Of a DNA stretch of 64,000 bases, positions 39,955-47,058 are shown piece by piece (positions within the stretch are counted from its first letter, which is position 1; the number at the start of each line of letters is the position of its first letter). This DNA comes from CAIKNB01 sp041658705 (GTDB lineage: Bacteria; Patescibacteriota; Patescibacteriia; 2-12-FULL-60-25): NCBI GenBank assembly GCA_041658705.1, contig JBAZZT010000003.1, forward strand, positions 1 through 64,000, written 5' to 3'. A program made the position numbers and the translations under genes. Under the pieces are notes generated by a model. It saw nothing but the letters and a program-made list of their open reading frames with translations, was not told the origin of the DNA and searched no databases.

Positions 39955-41151
39955 ATGCGCATACTGCCAGTCTCGGAATTCATCGGCATCGTCAACGATC
40001 TGTTGCGGGAGACGCTTAGCGGAGGCGAGGCGTTTGCCGTGGAGGGCGAAGTCTCGAATTACCGTTTGTCGCAAGGACAGTGGGTCACTTTCGACCTCAA
40101 AGACGATAAGGGTCTGCTCAACGTCTTCATGCCGGCGTGGAATTTGAACGTGCCGATCGAAGAGGGGATCAAGGTCAGGGTCTACGGCGTGCCGCGCGTC
40201 TATCCCAAATACGGAAAATTTTCGCTTTCGGCGGAACGCCTCGAGTTGGCCGGCGAAGGCGAGTTGCGCAAAGCCTTGCTTCATTTGCGCGAACGTTTGA
40301 CGCAAGAGGGTTTGTTCGCGGCGGCGCGCAAACGGCAACTGCCGAGGTTTCCGCGGCGCATCGCGCTCGTCGCTTCGCGTGAAAGCGCTGCATACGGCGA
40401 CTTCGTGCGCATCTTGAATGAGCGTTGGGGCGGATTGGAGATCGATTTGTACCATGTCTTAGTGCAAGGCGAGAGAGCGGCGCAGGACATCGTGAGGGCG
40501 ATTGGCCAAGCGCAATCCGGAGATTACGATGCTCTGGTGATGACCCGCGGCGGCGGCTCGCTCGAGGAACTCATGGCTTTCAATGACGAACGAGTCGTGC
40601 GCGCCATCCACGGATCAATCATCCCGACTCTGGTCGCCATCGGACATGAACGCGACATTACTTTGGCCGAGGAAGCAGCTGATGTGCGCGGTTCGACGCC
40701 GACCGATTGTGCGCGGCGTCTCGTGCCTGATAGGCGCGACGTGCTGTATGAAATCGCGACTTTGGTCGAATCCGTCGAAGTCGCCATGGATTCCGAATTG
40801 GAAAGACGGCGCAACGTCTTGGAACGCGCCATGTCAGCGCCGAGTTTTTGGGTGCAAGCCCGGGCGCATGAGCTCCAGACGCTGCAGCGGAGGGTCGTGG
40901 TCGGCGCGGAAAGTTGGCTGTATACTCTTAAACAGTCCTTCGATTCATGCCTACGCGTCGTTTCCTCGCTTGATCCCAAGCGTCTTTTGGCGCGGGGTTA
41001 TTCGATTATCCGTGACAGCGCAGGCAAGTACCTGACCTCGGTCAAAGACCTGAAGCTGGGTCAGGAAATCGCGCTTGAGATGAAGGATGGGAAGGCAGGG
41101 GCGGAGATTAATAAGTTGCCGGACGGCGCGCTGCAGCCGAAGCTGTTATAA
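39955..41151 (+). CDS. xseA: Exodeoxyribonuclease VII large subunit
   Basis: A 398-residue nuclease subunit for single-strand DNA degradation. The N-terminal OB domain (VSNYRLSQGQWVTFDLKDDK, VYGVPRVYPKYGKFSLSAER) and the catalytic domain with RIALVASRESAAYGDF, ALVMTRGGGSLEELMAFNDE and TLVAIGHERDITLAEEAADVRGSTPTD are intact; the last is quoted in two overlapping parts of the family motif. The helical C-terminus that binds XseB follows. It is slightly shorter than the E. coli protein (456). The small-subunit gene is 607 bp away, separated by an unrelated AT-rich gene, which breaks the usual tight xseAB pair. Confidence 0.95.
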   Translation: MRILPVSEFIGIVNDLLRETLSGGEAFAVEGEVSNYRLSQGQWVTFDLKDDKGLLNVFMPAWNLNVPIEEGIKVRVYGVPRVYPKYGKFSLSAERLELAGEGELRKALLHLRERLTQEGLFAAARKRQLPRFPRRIALVASRESAAYGDFVRILNERWGGLEIDLYHVLVQGERAAQDIVRAIGQAQSGDYDALVMTRGGGSLEELMAFNDERVVRAIHGSIIPTLVAIGHERDITLAEEAADVRGSTPTDCARRLVPDRRDVLYEIATLVESVEVAMDSELERRRNVLERAMSAPSFWVQARAHELQTLQRRVVVGAESWLYTLKQSFDSCLRVVSSLDPKRLLARGYSIIRDSAGKYLTSVKDLKLGQEIALEMKDGKAGAEINKLPDGALQPKLL

Positions 41152-41156
41152 AAAAG

Positions 41157-41750
41157 ATGCCGAATCTTGTAAAAAATCAAGCCATTCTTCAGAAAGAAGC
41201 AAGCGAAATACTAGACAAGTTGGGTTTGTTGGATTTTTTGTCAAAGTTCGGGAACGCAAAAATTATCGGCAGCGTCGCTTTAGGGCTGATGACTTGGCGA
41301 GATATAGATATGGATTTAGCCGTCGATGAATTGAAAGAGGATGATTATTTTAGAACGGTTCAATATTTATTCAACAAGCCTGAAGTAAAAAAGCTGCTTC
41401 TGGCAGACAATAGGATAAGAACGGAGCAGATTATCGCGCAGGGCATTCCGGAAAGTATGTATTTGGGAATTTTTGTGAGAGGAGAAGGGGAGAGCGAATG
41501 GAAAATTGATCTTAGATTCGTGAAGGATTCTTTGGTGAGAGCTGAAAAATATATCGATGGAATAAAAAGCAGATTAAATGATGAAAATAGAGAAATAATT
41601 CTAAACATCAAAAATACTATCTGCACACACCCGAAATATATCAATAAAGAAATATTTGGGGTCGATATCTATAATTCCGTCTTGGACGGAGGCGTTAAGA
41701 ATCTTGCAGACTTTATTAAATATCTGGCTAATAAGGGGATTGAGTTATAA
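41157..41750 (+). CDS. AT-rich nucleotidyltransferase-fold gene between xseA and xseB
   Basis: A 197-residue soluble protein with the nucleotidyltransferase signature IIGSVALGLMTWRDIDMDLA near residue 40 (G-S...D-x-D). The fold is that of aminoglycoside adenylyltransferases and MNT-type antitoxins. The rest is Lys/Ile/Asn-rich (NREIILNIKNTICTHPKYIN). The gene is clearly AT-richer than both xse genes and uses AAA, ATA and AAT codons often, which points to recent transfer. It starts 5 bp after xseA and ends 8 bp before xseB, so the insertion kept the operon read-through. The substrate is unknown. Confidence 0.82.
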   Translation: MPNLVKNQAILQKEASEILDKLGLLDFLSKFGNAKIIGSVALGLMTWRDIDMDLAVDELKEDDYFRTVQYLFNKPEVKKLLLADNRIRTEQIIAQGIPESMYLGIFVRGEGESEWKIDLRFVKDSLVRAEKYIDGIKSRLNDENREIILNIKNTICTHPKYINKEIFGVDIYNSVLDGGVKNLADFIKYLANKGIEL

Positions 41751-41758
41751 TCAACACT

Positions 41759-41980
41759 ATGCCCAAAACCACATCTAAAGATCCAAAGAGCGTAGACACG
41801 GCCAAAGCTTTTACGGAACTCGAGGAAATCGCGGTGTGGTTCGAGCGCGGCGAAAAGGATTTGGATCAAGGTCTGCAAAAGTTCGAGCGCGCCATGACTT
41901 TGGCCGAGGCTTTGAAGAAGCGCTTGACGGAAGCGGAGAATAAAATCAGAGAAATAAAGAAAGCACATAGTCCGGAGTAG
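41759..41980 (+). CDS. xseB: Exodeoxyribonuclease VII small subunit
   Basis: A 73-residue helical protein that binds XseA. The signature FTELEEIAVWFERGEKDLDQ followed by KFERAMTLAEALKKRL matches the family, and the length is normal (70-80). The stop codon TAG is the first triplet of the following heptad hairpin. Confidence 0.93.
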   Translation: MPKTTSKDPKSVDTAKAFTELEEIAVWFERGEKDLDQGLQKFERAMTLAEALKKRLTEAENKIREIKKAHSPE

Positions 41981-42046
41981 CTGGTATCTGGTAGCTAGTA
42001 GCTGGTATGTCATACCAGCTACCAGCTACTAGCTACTAAATACTCA
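41979..42046. repeat. Heptad hairpin (TAGCTGG type)
   Basis: TAGCTGG TATCTGG then TAGCTAG TAGCTGG on the left, TACCAGC TACCAGC TACTAGC TACTAAA on the right. Period 7 and near-perfect pairing. It begins in the xseB stop codon. Confidence 0.9.
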
Positions 42047-42054
42047 TTTCAATT

Positions 42055-42396
42055 ATGAACCTCATCCTTCGTTGGCTCATCAGCGCGCTCTCGGTCATGG
42101 CTGCGGCGTATATCGTGCCCGGCGTGCGCGTGGCAAGTTTTTGGTCCGCGCTCATCGCCGCGCTCGTGATCGGTCTGGTGAATGCGTTGGTGCGTCCTAT
42201 CCTCATCCTACTCACCTTGCCCGTCAACATCCTGACTTTGGGGCTGTTCACTTTGGTCATTAACGCGCTTATGTTTTGGTTGGCCTCATCGGTCGTCAAA
42301 GGTTTCGACGTCGTCGGCTTCAAAGCCGCTTTTTTCGGCGCGCTGATTTTTTGGCTCGTGTCTTGGCTGGTGAACGGTCTGTTCGGGACGAAATGA
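42055..42396 (+). CDS. YvlD-type four-helix membrane protein (phage holin IV family)
   Basis: A 113-residue membrane protein with four hydrophobic segments, at about 4-22, 28-50, 56-78 and 85-108. NALVRPILILLTLPVNILTL and the following TLGLFTLVINALMFWLAS are diagnostic for the PF04020 family. Members occur in many genomes as stress-related or holin-like proteins of unclear function. The end overlaps the start of pyrH by ATGA. Confidence 0.9.
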   Translation: MNLILRWLISALSVMAAAYIVPGVRVASFWSALIAALVIGLVNALVRPILILLTLPVNILTLGLFTLVINALMFWLASSVVKGFDVVGFKAAFFGALIFWLVSWLVNGLFGTK

Positions 42397-43103
42397 GCAC
42401 TGAAAAACAATTGCCTATGCCCCCAATCGTCATCTCCATCGGCGGATCGATCGTTGTGCCTAAGAGCGGCATCGACGTTGCGTATCTCAAAGCTTTGCGC
42501 GGTTTGATTATGCAAGAAGCGAAAAAAGGCAGGCGCTTCATCGTCGTCGTGGGCGGTGGATCGACGGCGCGGGCGTATCAACAAGCGGCGAATTCGGTGG
42601 CACGGTTGGATTCAGAAGATGTAGATTGGTTGGGCATCCATGCCACGCGTCTGAACGGACATCTGTTGCGCTCGATTTTTCGCGGTGCGGCGGCGGAACA
42701 CGTGGCCAAGGATCCGACGCGGCGTTATGTCTGGACCGAACCGATCCTCATCGCCGCCGGATGGAAGCCGGGACGCAGCACGGATTACGTGGCCGTGCGT
42801 TTTGCGCGCAAATACGGAGCGCGGCGCATCTTGAATTTGACCAACATCGACGCGGTGTATGATAAGGACCCGGCTCGCTTCGAGGACGCCGAACCAATCG
42901 AACGCATCGCTTGGAAAGACTTCCGCAAGATCGTGGGCGACAAATGGTCGCCGGGAGCCAACGCACCGTTCGATCCGATCGCCTCGAAGCTCGCGCAGAA
43001 GTGGGGGATGGAGGTCGTGATCGCGTTGGGCAAGGATCTGAAAAACGTAAAAAAGATTTTCGAGGGAAAAAAATTCAAAGGCACGCTTATCGATGGAGAG
43101 TGA
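42393..43103 (+). CDS. pyrH: UMP kinase (archaeal-type)
   Basis: A 236-residue amino-acid-kinase-fold enzyme that phosphorylates UMP to UDP. The motifs are VISIGGSIVVP (phosphate loop), RFIVVVGGGSTARAYQQAAN, DWLGIHATRLNGHLLRSIF (typical of archaeal UMP kinases), and LTNIDAVYDKDP with PGRSTDYVAV. The form fits the archaeal-like subgroup also found in Patescibacteria. The ATG at 42393 is used, overlapping the preceding stop (ATGA); an internal ATG at 42417 is also possible. Confidence 0.9.
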   Translation: MSTEKQLPMPPIVISIGGSIVVPKSGIDVAYLKALRGLIMQEAKKGRRFIVVVGGGSTARAYQQAANSVARLDSEDVDWLGIHATRLNGHLLRSIFRGAAAEHVAKDPTRRYVWTEPILIAAGWKPGRSTDYVAVRFARKYGARRILNLTNIDAVYDKDPARFEDAEPIERIAWKDFRKIVGDKWSPGANAPFDPIASKLAQKWGMEVVIALGKDLKNVKKIFEGKKFKGTLIDGE

Positions 43104-43109
43104 GGGGGG

Positions 43110-43188
43110 GTGAGTGAATTTGGAATGTGGAATGGGGATTTCGAACTTCCATATTCTAACTTCCATATTCCAAATTCACTTCACGCAT
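43110..43188. repeat. Heptad hairpin (GAATTTG type)
   Basis: GTGAATTTG GAATGTG GAATGGG on the left, and ACTTCCA TATTCTA ACTTCCA TATTCCA AATTCAC on the right, downstream of pyrH. Confidence 0.88.
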
Positions 43189-43193
43189 AACGC

Positions 43194-43222
43194 AAACCCG
43201 ACGGTAAGTACGTCGGGTTTTC
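43194..43222. terminator. Bidirectional terminator between pyrH and the 87-aa gene
   Basis: AAACCCGACG gtaagta CGTCGGGTTTT gives a stem with a T-run on the plus strand and a shorter one on the minus strand. The two genes converge here. Confidence 0.85.
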
Positions 43223-43251
43223 AAGTCTTGCGCACGGTCATCTGGTTCTCC

Positions 43252-43515
43252 TTAGTTGGATGGCGCGGTCGGTTGAGGTCTGTCTTCGGGTTCGAATTCG
43301 AGTCCTAAGAATTCCTCTTTGCCCAGGACCGATTCAACCTCGAGATCGGCTGTGGCGATCAGGAGTTTGAGTCCGCGGTCGAGCAGCCTGTACAAGAACG
43401 CATATAGGCTGATGCCGCGGAAGAACAGGGTCTGCAAGTTCGGACAATCCGTGTTCTTGAGGAGAGCCTCAAGCTTCGCCAGACTGCCATCCGGGATTTC
43501 GATCGTGACCTTCAT
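43252..43515 (-). CDS. Small hypothetical protein, 87 aa
   Basis: A soluble protein whose N-terminus MKVTIEIPDGSLAKLEALL resembles a short strand and helix of the ribbon-helix-helix type. The middle helices are LFFRGISLYAFLYRLLDRGL and the tail is acidic and Pro-rich. It could be a small regulator, but there is no clear family match. AGGTG precedes the ATG, and a TTGACA promoter lies upstream. Confidence 0.65.
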   Translation of the reverse strand: MKVTIEIPDGSLAKLEALLKNTDCPNLQTLFFRGISLYAFLYRLLDRGLKLLIATADLEVESVLGKEEFLGLEFEPEDRPQPTAPSN

Positions 43516-43550
43516 GACGCACCTGCCTTTCGGGTGAAAGAACTGGTATC

Positions 43551-43579
43551 AGCATCCAACGGGCGCAGTGAAGTGTCAA
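43551..43579 (-). promoter_or_regulatory. Promoter of the 87-aa gene
   Basis: On the minus strand, TTGACA (43574-43579), 17 nt, GATGCT (43551-43556). Confidence 0.5.
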
Positions 43580-43603
43580 AGACATCGGGAGTCGTAATCA
43601 TCG

Positions 43604-43653
43604 AATAAAAAAAGAGCGCACCCGACACCGACTGAATCGGTGAGCGAATGCGC
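43604..43653 (-). terminator. Terminator of the lipoprotein operon
   Basis: On the minus strand GCGCATTCGCTCACCGATTC pairs back through GTCGGTGTCGGGTGCGC and is followed by TCTTTTTTT. Confidence 0.8.
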
Positions 43654-43659
43654 GAGTAG

Positions 43660-44322
43660 CTACTTCTGCTTGTTCAGCTTGATGGCCTCCAGGAGCCCAG
43701 CGCCCCAGGCTTTCAAGGTATTGGGATCGACAGGTGGTTCTGCTACCTTGCCAATCCATTGCAGGTCACAACAATGTTCCTTGTCGACACACTCCTCGGC
43801 GCAAGTATTCGCGCATCCTGGTTTCATAGGACACACGATATTCATTTCGCCGGAAGAGAGTCCGTGGAGGCTCTTCTTGTAGTGGATCAGGGTGATGCCA
43901 TGAAACACGAACCTGCCCACAGGACGTCCGACCTCAAAGATGCGCGCGTCAAACGGCGTGTAAAGCTTGCCGTTGTCGTCCTCGCCGCCGTCGCAGATTA
44001 GCTTTTCTTGACCAGGTTGTAGATTTGGCCCGCTGATCGGCATGACCGCTACCTTGGGCTTTGTCTCGGGCAAGCCGCACAAGTTGAGCTCATTCGACTG
44101 CCTCGCCTCGTCAGCTTTCTGCGCCGCCGCCCGCGCCATTTGGATGCGCGTCTTCAGGTCATAGCACAGAGCAGCTTCATCCGCCCTGTCCGGATTGGCG
44201 CGCGCCATCTGCACGCAGAGTTTGATGTCGTCCTCGCTCATCGGCCGCGCCGGTTGGCGCGAAGACGTGGATGAGCATCCCAGAAGCAAAGCGCAACACA
44301 GACAGATCAGCATTCGGTACAT
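43660..44322 (-). CDS. Cysteine-containing lipoprotein, 220 aa
   Basis: An exported lipoprotein with signal and lipobox MYRMLICLCCALLLGCSS (Cys16). A helical, Ala/Arg-rich part follows (ARANPDRADEAALCYDLKTR). The outer domain holds VGRFVFHGITLIHYKKSLHG and a Cys cluster CPMKPGCANTCAEECVDKEH. I do not recognise the family. The start at 44322 follows GGAGGT by 5 nt; a start at 44334 is also in frame. A 55-residue membrane protein gene lies 37 bp upstream on the same strand, so they share a promoter. Confidence 0.75.
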   Translation of the reverse strand: MYRMLICLCCALLLGCSSTSSRQPARPMSEDDIKLCVQMARANPDRADEAALCYDLKTRIQMARAAAQKADEARQSNELNLCGLPETKPKVAVMPISGPNLQPGQEKLICDGGEDDNGKLYTPFDARIFEVGRPVGRFVFHGITLIHYKKSLHGLSSGEMNIVCPMKPGCANTCAEECVDKEHCCDLQWIGKVAEPPVDPNTLKAWGAGLLEAIKLNKQK

Positions 44323-44359
44323 GGCAACCTCCATTTCCCTTTTTTATCTTCAAGGTGCT

Positions 44360-44527
44360 TCACCACCAAGGGCCGTAATCGATGTCGAGAACGTGGCGGT
44401 ATGTCGGTGGTGGGGGATCTTCCATGCTTACCGAAGGCTTTATTGCTTCCATGATAAACGTGATTGCCGCAATCCCGACAATCAGTGACGTCATCACCAA
44501 TAGGGCATTCCAATCTCCTCTTTTCAT
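44360..44527 (-). CDS. Small single-pass membrane protein, 55 aa
   Basis: A short ORF from ATG at 44527 to TGA at 44360-44362. It encodes MKRGDWNALLVMTSLIVGIA and further residues, with one membrane helix (about residues 8-28). The tail is Pro-rich with DPPPPTYRHVLDIDYGPWW. The sequence before the ATG is GGAAAAAGTG, a weak Shine-Dalgarno. A consensus promoter lies 61 nt upstream and the lipoprotein gene follows 37 bp after, which supports a two-gene operon. No homolog is recognised. Confidence 0.55.
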   Translation of the reverse strand: MKRGDWNALLVMTSLIVGIAAITFIMEAIKPSVSMEDPPPPTYRHVLDIDYGPWW

Positions 44528-44587
44528 CACTTTTTCCTTTTTTCGAACACGGCTCGCCCAGCCGCCGGGGTACGATTTGACTCTGTC

Positions 44588-44616
44588 CTATTACCAAACT
44601 TATTGACTATTGTCAA
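44588..44616 (-). promoter_or_regulatory. Promoter of the small membrane protein / lipoprotein operon
   Basis: On the minus strand, TTGACA (44611-44616), 17 nt, TAATAG (44588-44593). The -35 box lies inside the AACTTATTGAC palindrome. Confidence 0.55.
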
Positions 44617-44626
44617 TAAGTTTGGG
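44595..44626. repeat. AACTTATTGAC palindrome, copy 2
   Basis: CCAAACTTATTGAC tatt GTCAATAAGTTTGG is a perfect 14-bp-arm hairpin. The copy at 6431-6464 differs at a few paired positions. Confidence 0.8.
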
Positions 44627-44670
44627 CTTAGATGAAATTGACTCGCGTGAGCATCTTCACGTTCTAAATC

Positions 44671-44699
44671 TTGACTAAAAAATGAACTTGGTTTAATCT
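44671..44699 (+). promoter_or_regulatory. Promoter of the rplJ-rplL operon
   Basis: TTGACT (44671-44676), 17 nt, TAATCT (44694-44699), immediately before the L10 leader. Confidence 0.65.
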
Positions 44700-44711
44700 C
44701 TTTGCACACTC

Positions 44712-44850
44712 AAGGTCCTGAGACAGCAGGGGCCCCGCAAAAGGGGTTCAAACATCGACGCGTAAAAGCCATGTGGCCACGCGTCGCGCCCTGCCGAGGA
44801 GCTTTTACCCGCAGTTTTTGCGGGATTAAGCCCACAGGAAGCCTGTGGTG
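44712..44850 (+). ncRNA. Ribosomal protein L10 leader with following hairpins
   Basis: GTCCTGAGACAGCAGGGG at the 5' side and CCCTGCCGAGGAGC at about 44790 are the hallmark pairing strands of the bacterial L10 leader. They enclose a long GACGCG...CGCGTC stem (about 44757-44786). L10-L7/L12 binds this structure to repress its own operon. Two hairpins follow, CCCGCA/TGCGGG (44808-44824) and CCACAGG/CCTGTGG with TGTTTATTT (44832-44855). The second could act as an attenuator. Confidence 0.85.
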
Positions 44851-44859
44851 TTTATTTAA

Positions 44860-44996
44860 GAAGGCTGTAGGCAAATAGGCGGTAGGCAGTAGCCAACCGT
44901 CCAAACCGAGGCCGATTCAAAGGTCGAGAAATTACACAGGCAATACGGATTCGTTGTTGGCTATCGCCTACAGCCTACTGCCTATTGCCTAAACCT
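44860..44996. repeat. Heptad hairpin inserted between the L10 leader and rplJ
   Basis: The left arm is TAGGCAA ATAGGCG GTAGGCA GTAGCC (about 44869-44896), the right arm GGCTATCGCCTACAGCC and on with CTACTGCCTATTGCC (44960-44991). The two arms are ~65 nt apart. The right arm ends 5 nt before the ATG of rplJ, so it replaces the normal ribosome-binding region. Confidence 0.85.
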
Positions 44997-45644
44997 ATGC
45001 CAAAAACCAGACAACAAAAGGAAACGACCAAAGCTAAACTCGTCGACGTGTTCAAGCGGGCTAAGTCCGTGGTCTTCGCAGACTATCGGGGTTTGACCGT
45101 GGCGCAAGCCGATGTACTGCGCAAAGCGACGCGCTTAGCCAAGGTGGAATACATCGTGGCTAAAAAGTCGCTCTTGACCCTGGCCGCGAAGGAAGCCGGC
45201 TACGAAGTCGACGCCAAAAAGCTCCCCGGTATGTTGGGTACAGCTTTCGGCCTGGAAGACGAAGTCGCTCCGGCCAAGGTGCTGGGTGACATGTCCAAGG
45301 TGACTAAGATCATACTCGTCGGCGGAATTTTTGAAGGCATCGTGGTGGGACAGGATAAGGTAATCGCTTTGTCCAAACTTCCGTCACGCCTCGAACTCTT
45401 GGGCAAGGTGGTCGGTACCATCTACGCTCCGGTGTCCGCTTTCGTGCGTGCCTTGAACGCCATCCGCGAATCCAAGGATGCAGGCGCCGCTCCGGCTAAA
45501 GTCGAAGAAGCGCCGGCCGCACCCGTCGCGGAAGTTCCCGCCGCTGCGCCCGAAGCTCCGGTCGCGGAAGCACCCGTTCAGGCTGTCCCAGCCGAAGCTC
45601 CGCAGACAGCTGCTACGGAAGCCCCGGCGACTGAACAGAAATAA
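44997..45644 (+). CDS. rplJ: Ribosomal protein L10 with a long Ala/Pro tail
   Basis: A 215-residue L10, the base of the ribosomal stalk. The N-terminal RNA-binding domain has VFKRAKSVVFADYRGLTVAQ and ADVLRKATRLAKVEYIVAKK, and the normal L10 fold ends near residue 160. The last ~50 residues are low-complexity (APAKVEEAPAAPVAEV and further), an extension not found in typical L10 (about 165-175 aa). The ATG at 44997 is chosen over a TTG at 44985 that lies in the heptad array. rplL follows 23 bp later. Confidence 0.95.
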   Translation: MPKTRQQKETTKAKLVDVFKRAKSVVFADYRGLTVAQADVLRKATRLAKVEYIVAKKSLLTLAAKEAGYEVDAKKLPGMLGTAFGLEDEVAPAKVLGDMSKVTKIILVGGIFEGIVVGQDKVIALSKLPSRLELLGKVVGTIYAPVSAFVRALNAIRESKDAGAAPAKVEEAPAAPVAEVPAAAPEAPVAEAPVQAVPAEAPQTAATEAPATEQK

Positions 45645-45667
45645 TTCAATCCAGAAACAATCATCAT

Positions 45668-46063
45668 ATGTCAGACGAACAGAAGACGATCGAGGTGCCG
45701 GCGAAGTTCAAAGGCATCGTCGAGACCATCGAAAAACTTTCCGTCCTGGACCTGGCCGAGTTGGTCAAGGTGCTGGAGGACAAATTCGGCGTGTCAGCCG
45801 CTGCTCCGGTCATGCTGGCCGCGGGCGCCGGTGCTGCCGCCGCCGAAGAAAAGACTTCGTTCAACGTTGAGTTGACCGAAACCGGTGGCAACAAGATCGG
45901 TGTCATCAAGGTGATCCGCGAAGTCACAGGACTGGGTCTCAAGGAGGCCAAGGACCTGGTGGACGCTGCGCCCAAGATGGTCAAGGAAGGCGTGGACAAA
46001 GCCACGGCTGAAGAGATCAAGAAGAAGGTCGAAGATGCCGGCGGTAAAGTGGTCCTGAAATAA
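45668..46063 (+). CDS. rplL: Ribosomal protein L7/L12
   Basis: A 131-residue stalk protein. The N-terminal dimerisation helices (FKGIVETIEKLSVLDLAELV), an Ala hinge, and the C-terminal factor-binding domain with EKTSFNVELTETGGNKIGVI and KVIREVTGLGLKEAKDLVDA are all typical. The length is normal. It is co-transcribed with rplJ and ends at a strong terminator. Confidence 0.97.
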   Translation: MSDEQKTIEVPAKFKGIVETIEKLSVLDLAELVKVLEDKFGVSAAAPVMLAAGAGAAAAEEKTSFNVELTETGGNKIGVIKVIREVTGLGLKEAKDLVDAAPKMVKEGVDKATAEEIKKKVEDAGGKVVLK

Positions 46064-46088
46064 ACGATTGAATGTCAGCCATGTTTTC

Positions 46089-46120
46089 AAAACCCGGCCT
46101 GTGAGCCGGGTTTTGGTTTG
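46089..46120 (+). terminator. Terminator of the rplJ-rplL operon
   Basis: AACCCGGC ctgtga GCCGGGTTTT. Confidence 0.9.
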
Positions 46121-46139
46121 AGGTGTTTATCCCGCGGAC

Positions 46140-46168
46140 TTGCTGCGAATCAAGCGCGCAGGTAAAGT
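46140..46168 (+). promoter_or_regulatory. Promoter of the 198-aa hypothetical operon
   Basis: TTGCTG (46140-46145), 17 nt, TAAAGT (46163-46168), just before GAGGAGG and the ATG at 46187. Confidence 0.5.
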
Positions 46169-46186
46169 CTTGGTGAGGAGGACAAG

Positions 46187-46783
46187 ATGGGCAAGCCGAA
46201 AAAATCAGCCCAGACTCTTTGGACGACACCCGCCAATCCTCGCCTCAAACTCGGAGGCAAAGGAAAACGCAAGGTCGAGCTCTCCGCGGAAGAACTCGAG
46301 CGCCAACTCCAGGAGCGCCTCAAGCCCTTTGAAACCAAACTCGATCCCAAGACCTTGGACATGCCCACGGGACATCCGCGCATGCCCGAGATCGAGACGC
46401 TGCTTTCTCCAGAAGGCTATGACGCCTTGCCTTGTCCTGACGACAAAGCGATAACTGAATCGCTTGCTCCCGGAGAGGCTTGCGTGCGAGCCTGCATGGG
46501 CCGCGTCGATGGAGCCGACAGCCGGGGCGTGCACGTGACCATGCGGGACCAAGCCGGCGAGTACAGCCGCGCGACGCTTGCGGCCAAGCTCTTCCAACCA
46601 AAAGCATACCGCGACATGCGTTTTTTGCTGCTCATCGTCGCACCTCGACAAGCCAGACGATCCAGCGGACAAAAAAGCATCAAGCACGTTTGCCGAGTCA
46701 AGGTGCTTCCTCCGCTTGAGATTCGCCTGTCAAAGAAGCAGGCTGCGGAACTTCGACTCTCCGACAAAGGAGCGAGAACATGA
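46187..46783 (+). CDS. Hypothetical protein, 198 aa
   Basis: A basic soluble protein. The first 60 residues are Lys/Glu-rich and helical (VELSAEELERQLQERLKPFE). Then comes LSPEGYDALPCPDDKAITES and a beta-rich middle (GVHVTMRDQAGEYSRATLAA). The tail is basic (LEIRLSKKQAAELRLSDKGA). The family is not recognised. The leader is very short: promoter, GAGGAGG and ATG lie within 50 nt. The end overlaps the next gene by ATGA, so the pair is coupled. Confidence 0.72.
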   Translation: MGKPKKSAQTLWTTPANPRLKLGGKGKRKVELSAEELERQLQERLKPFETKLDPKTLDMPTGHPRMPEIETLLSPEGYDALPCPDDKAITESLAPGEACVRACMGRVDGADSRGVHVTMRDQAGEYSRATLAAKLFQPKAYRDMRFLLLIVAPRQARRSSGQKSIKHVCRVKVLPPLEIRLSKKQAAELRLSDKGART

Positions 46784-47001
46784 ACAAAGAGGAGAAAGCG
46801 ACGCGTCTTCCTGTCGACGGAGAAATGCTGTGGACGGCGACAGTCGAACCGAACCTCGAAGGCTCGGGGGCATTGCCACCGAATCCGCAGTTCCCGGAGA
46901 CGGCGGATTCCGTCCCGCCTCCCCCTGAAATCAAAGAGCTTCTCGAAGCTTTCTCGACGCCTGTCGACCTCAATAAGCTCGACGGCATCCGGTGGCCGTG
47001 A
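46780..47001 (+). CDS. Small hypothetical protein, 73 aa
   Basis: A Pro/Glu-rich, probably unfolded protein (EPNLEGSGALPPNPQFPETA, PPPPEIKELLEAFSTPVDL). It overlaps the preceding gene by 4 bp and is closed by a terminator, so it is the second gene of a two-gene operon. No family is recognised. The closing LDKLDGI-like helix (LNKLDGIRWP) may be a docking peptide. Confidence 0.65.
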   Translation: MNKEEKATRLPVDGEMLWTATVEPNLEGSGALPPNPQFPETADSVPPPPEIKELLEAFSTPVDLNKLDGIRWP

Positions 47002-47018
47002 ATAGCGACGCTCTACTC

Positions 47019-47058
47019 GCCCCGACTTCTCAAGTCGGGGAATTCTTTTATTTTTTTA
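47019..47058 (+). terminator. Terminator of the two-gene hypothetical operon
   Basis: CCCCGACTT ctc AAGTCGGGG is followed by AATTCTTTTATTTTTTT. Confidence 0.88.
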
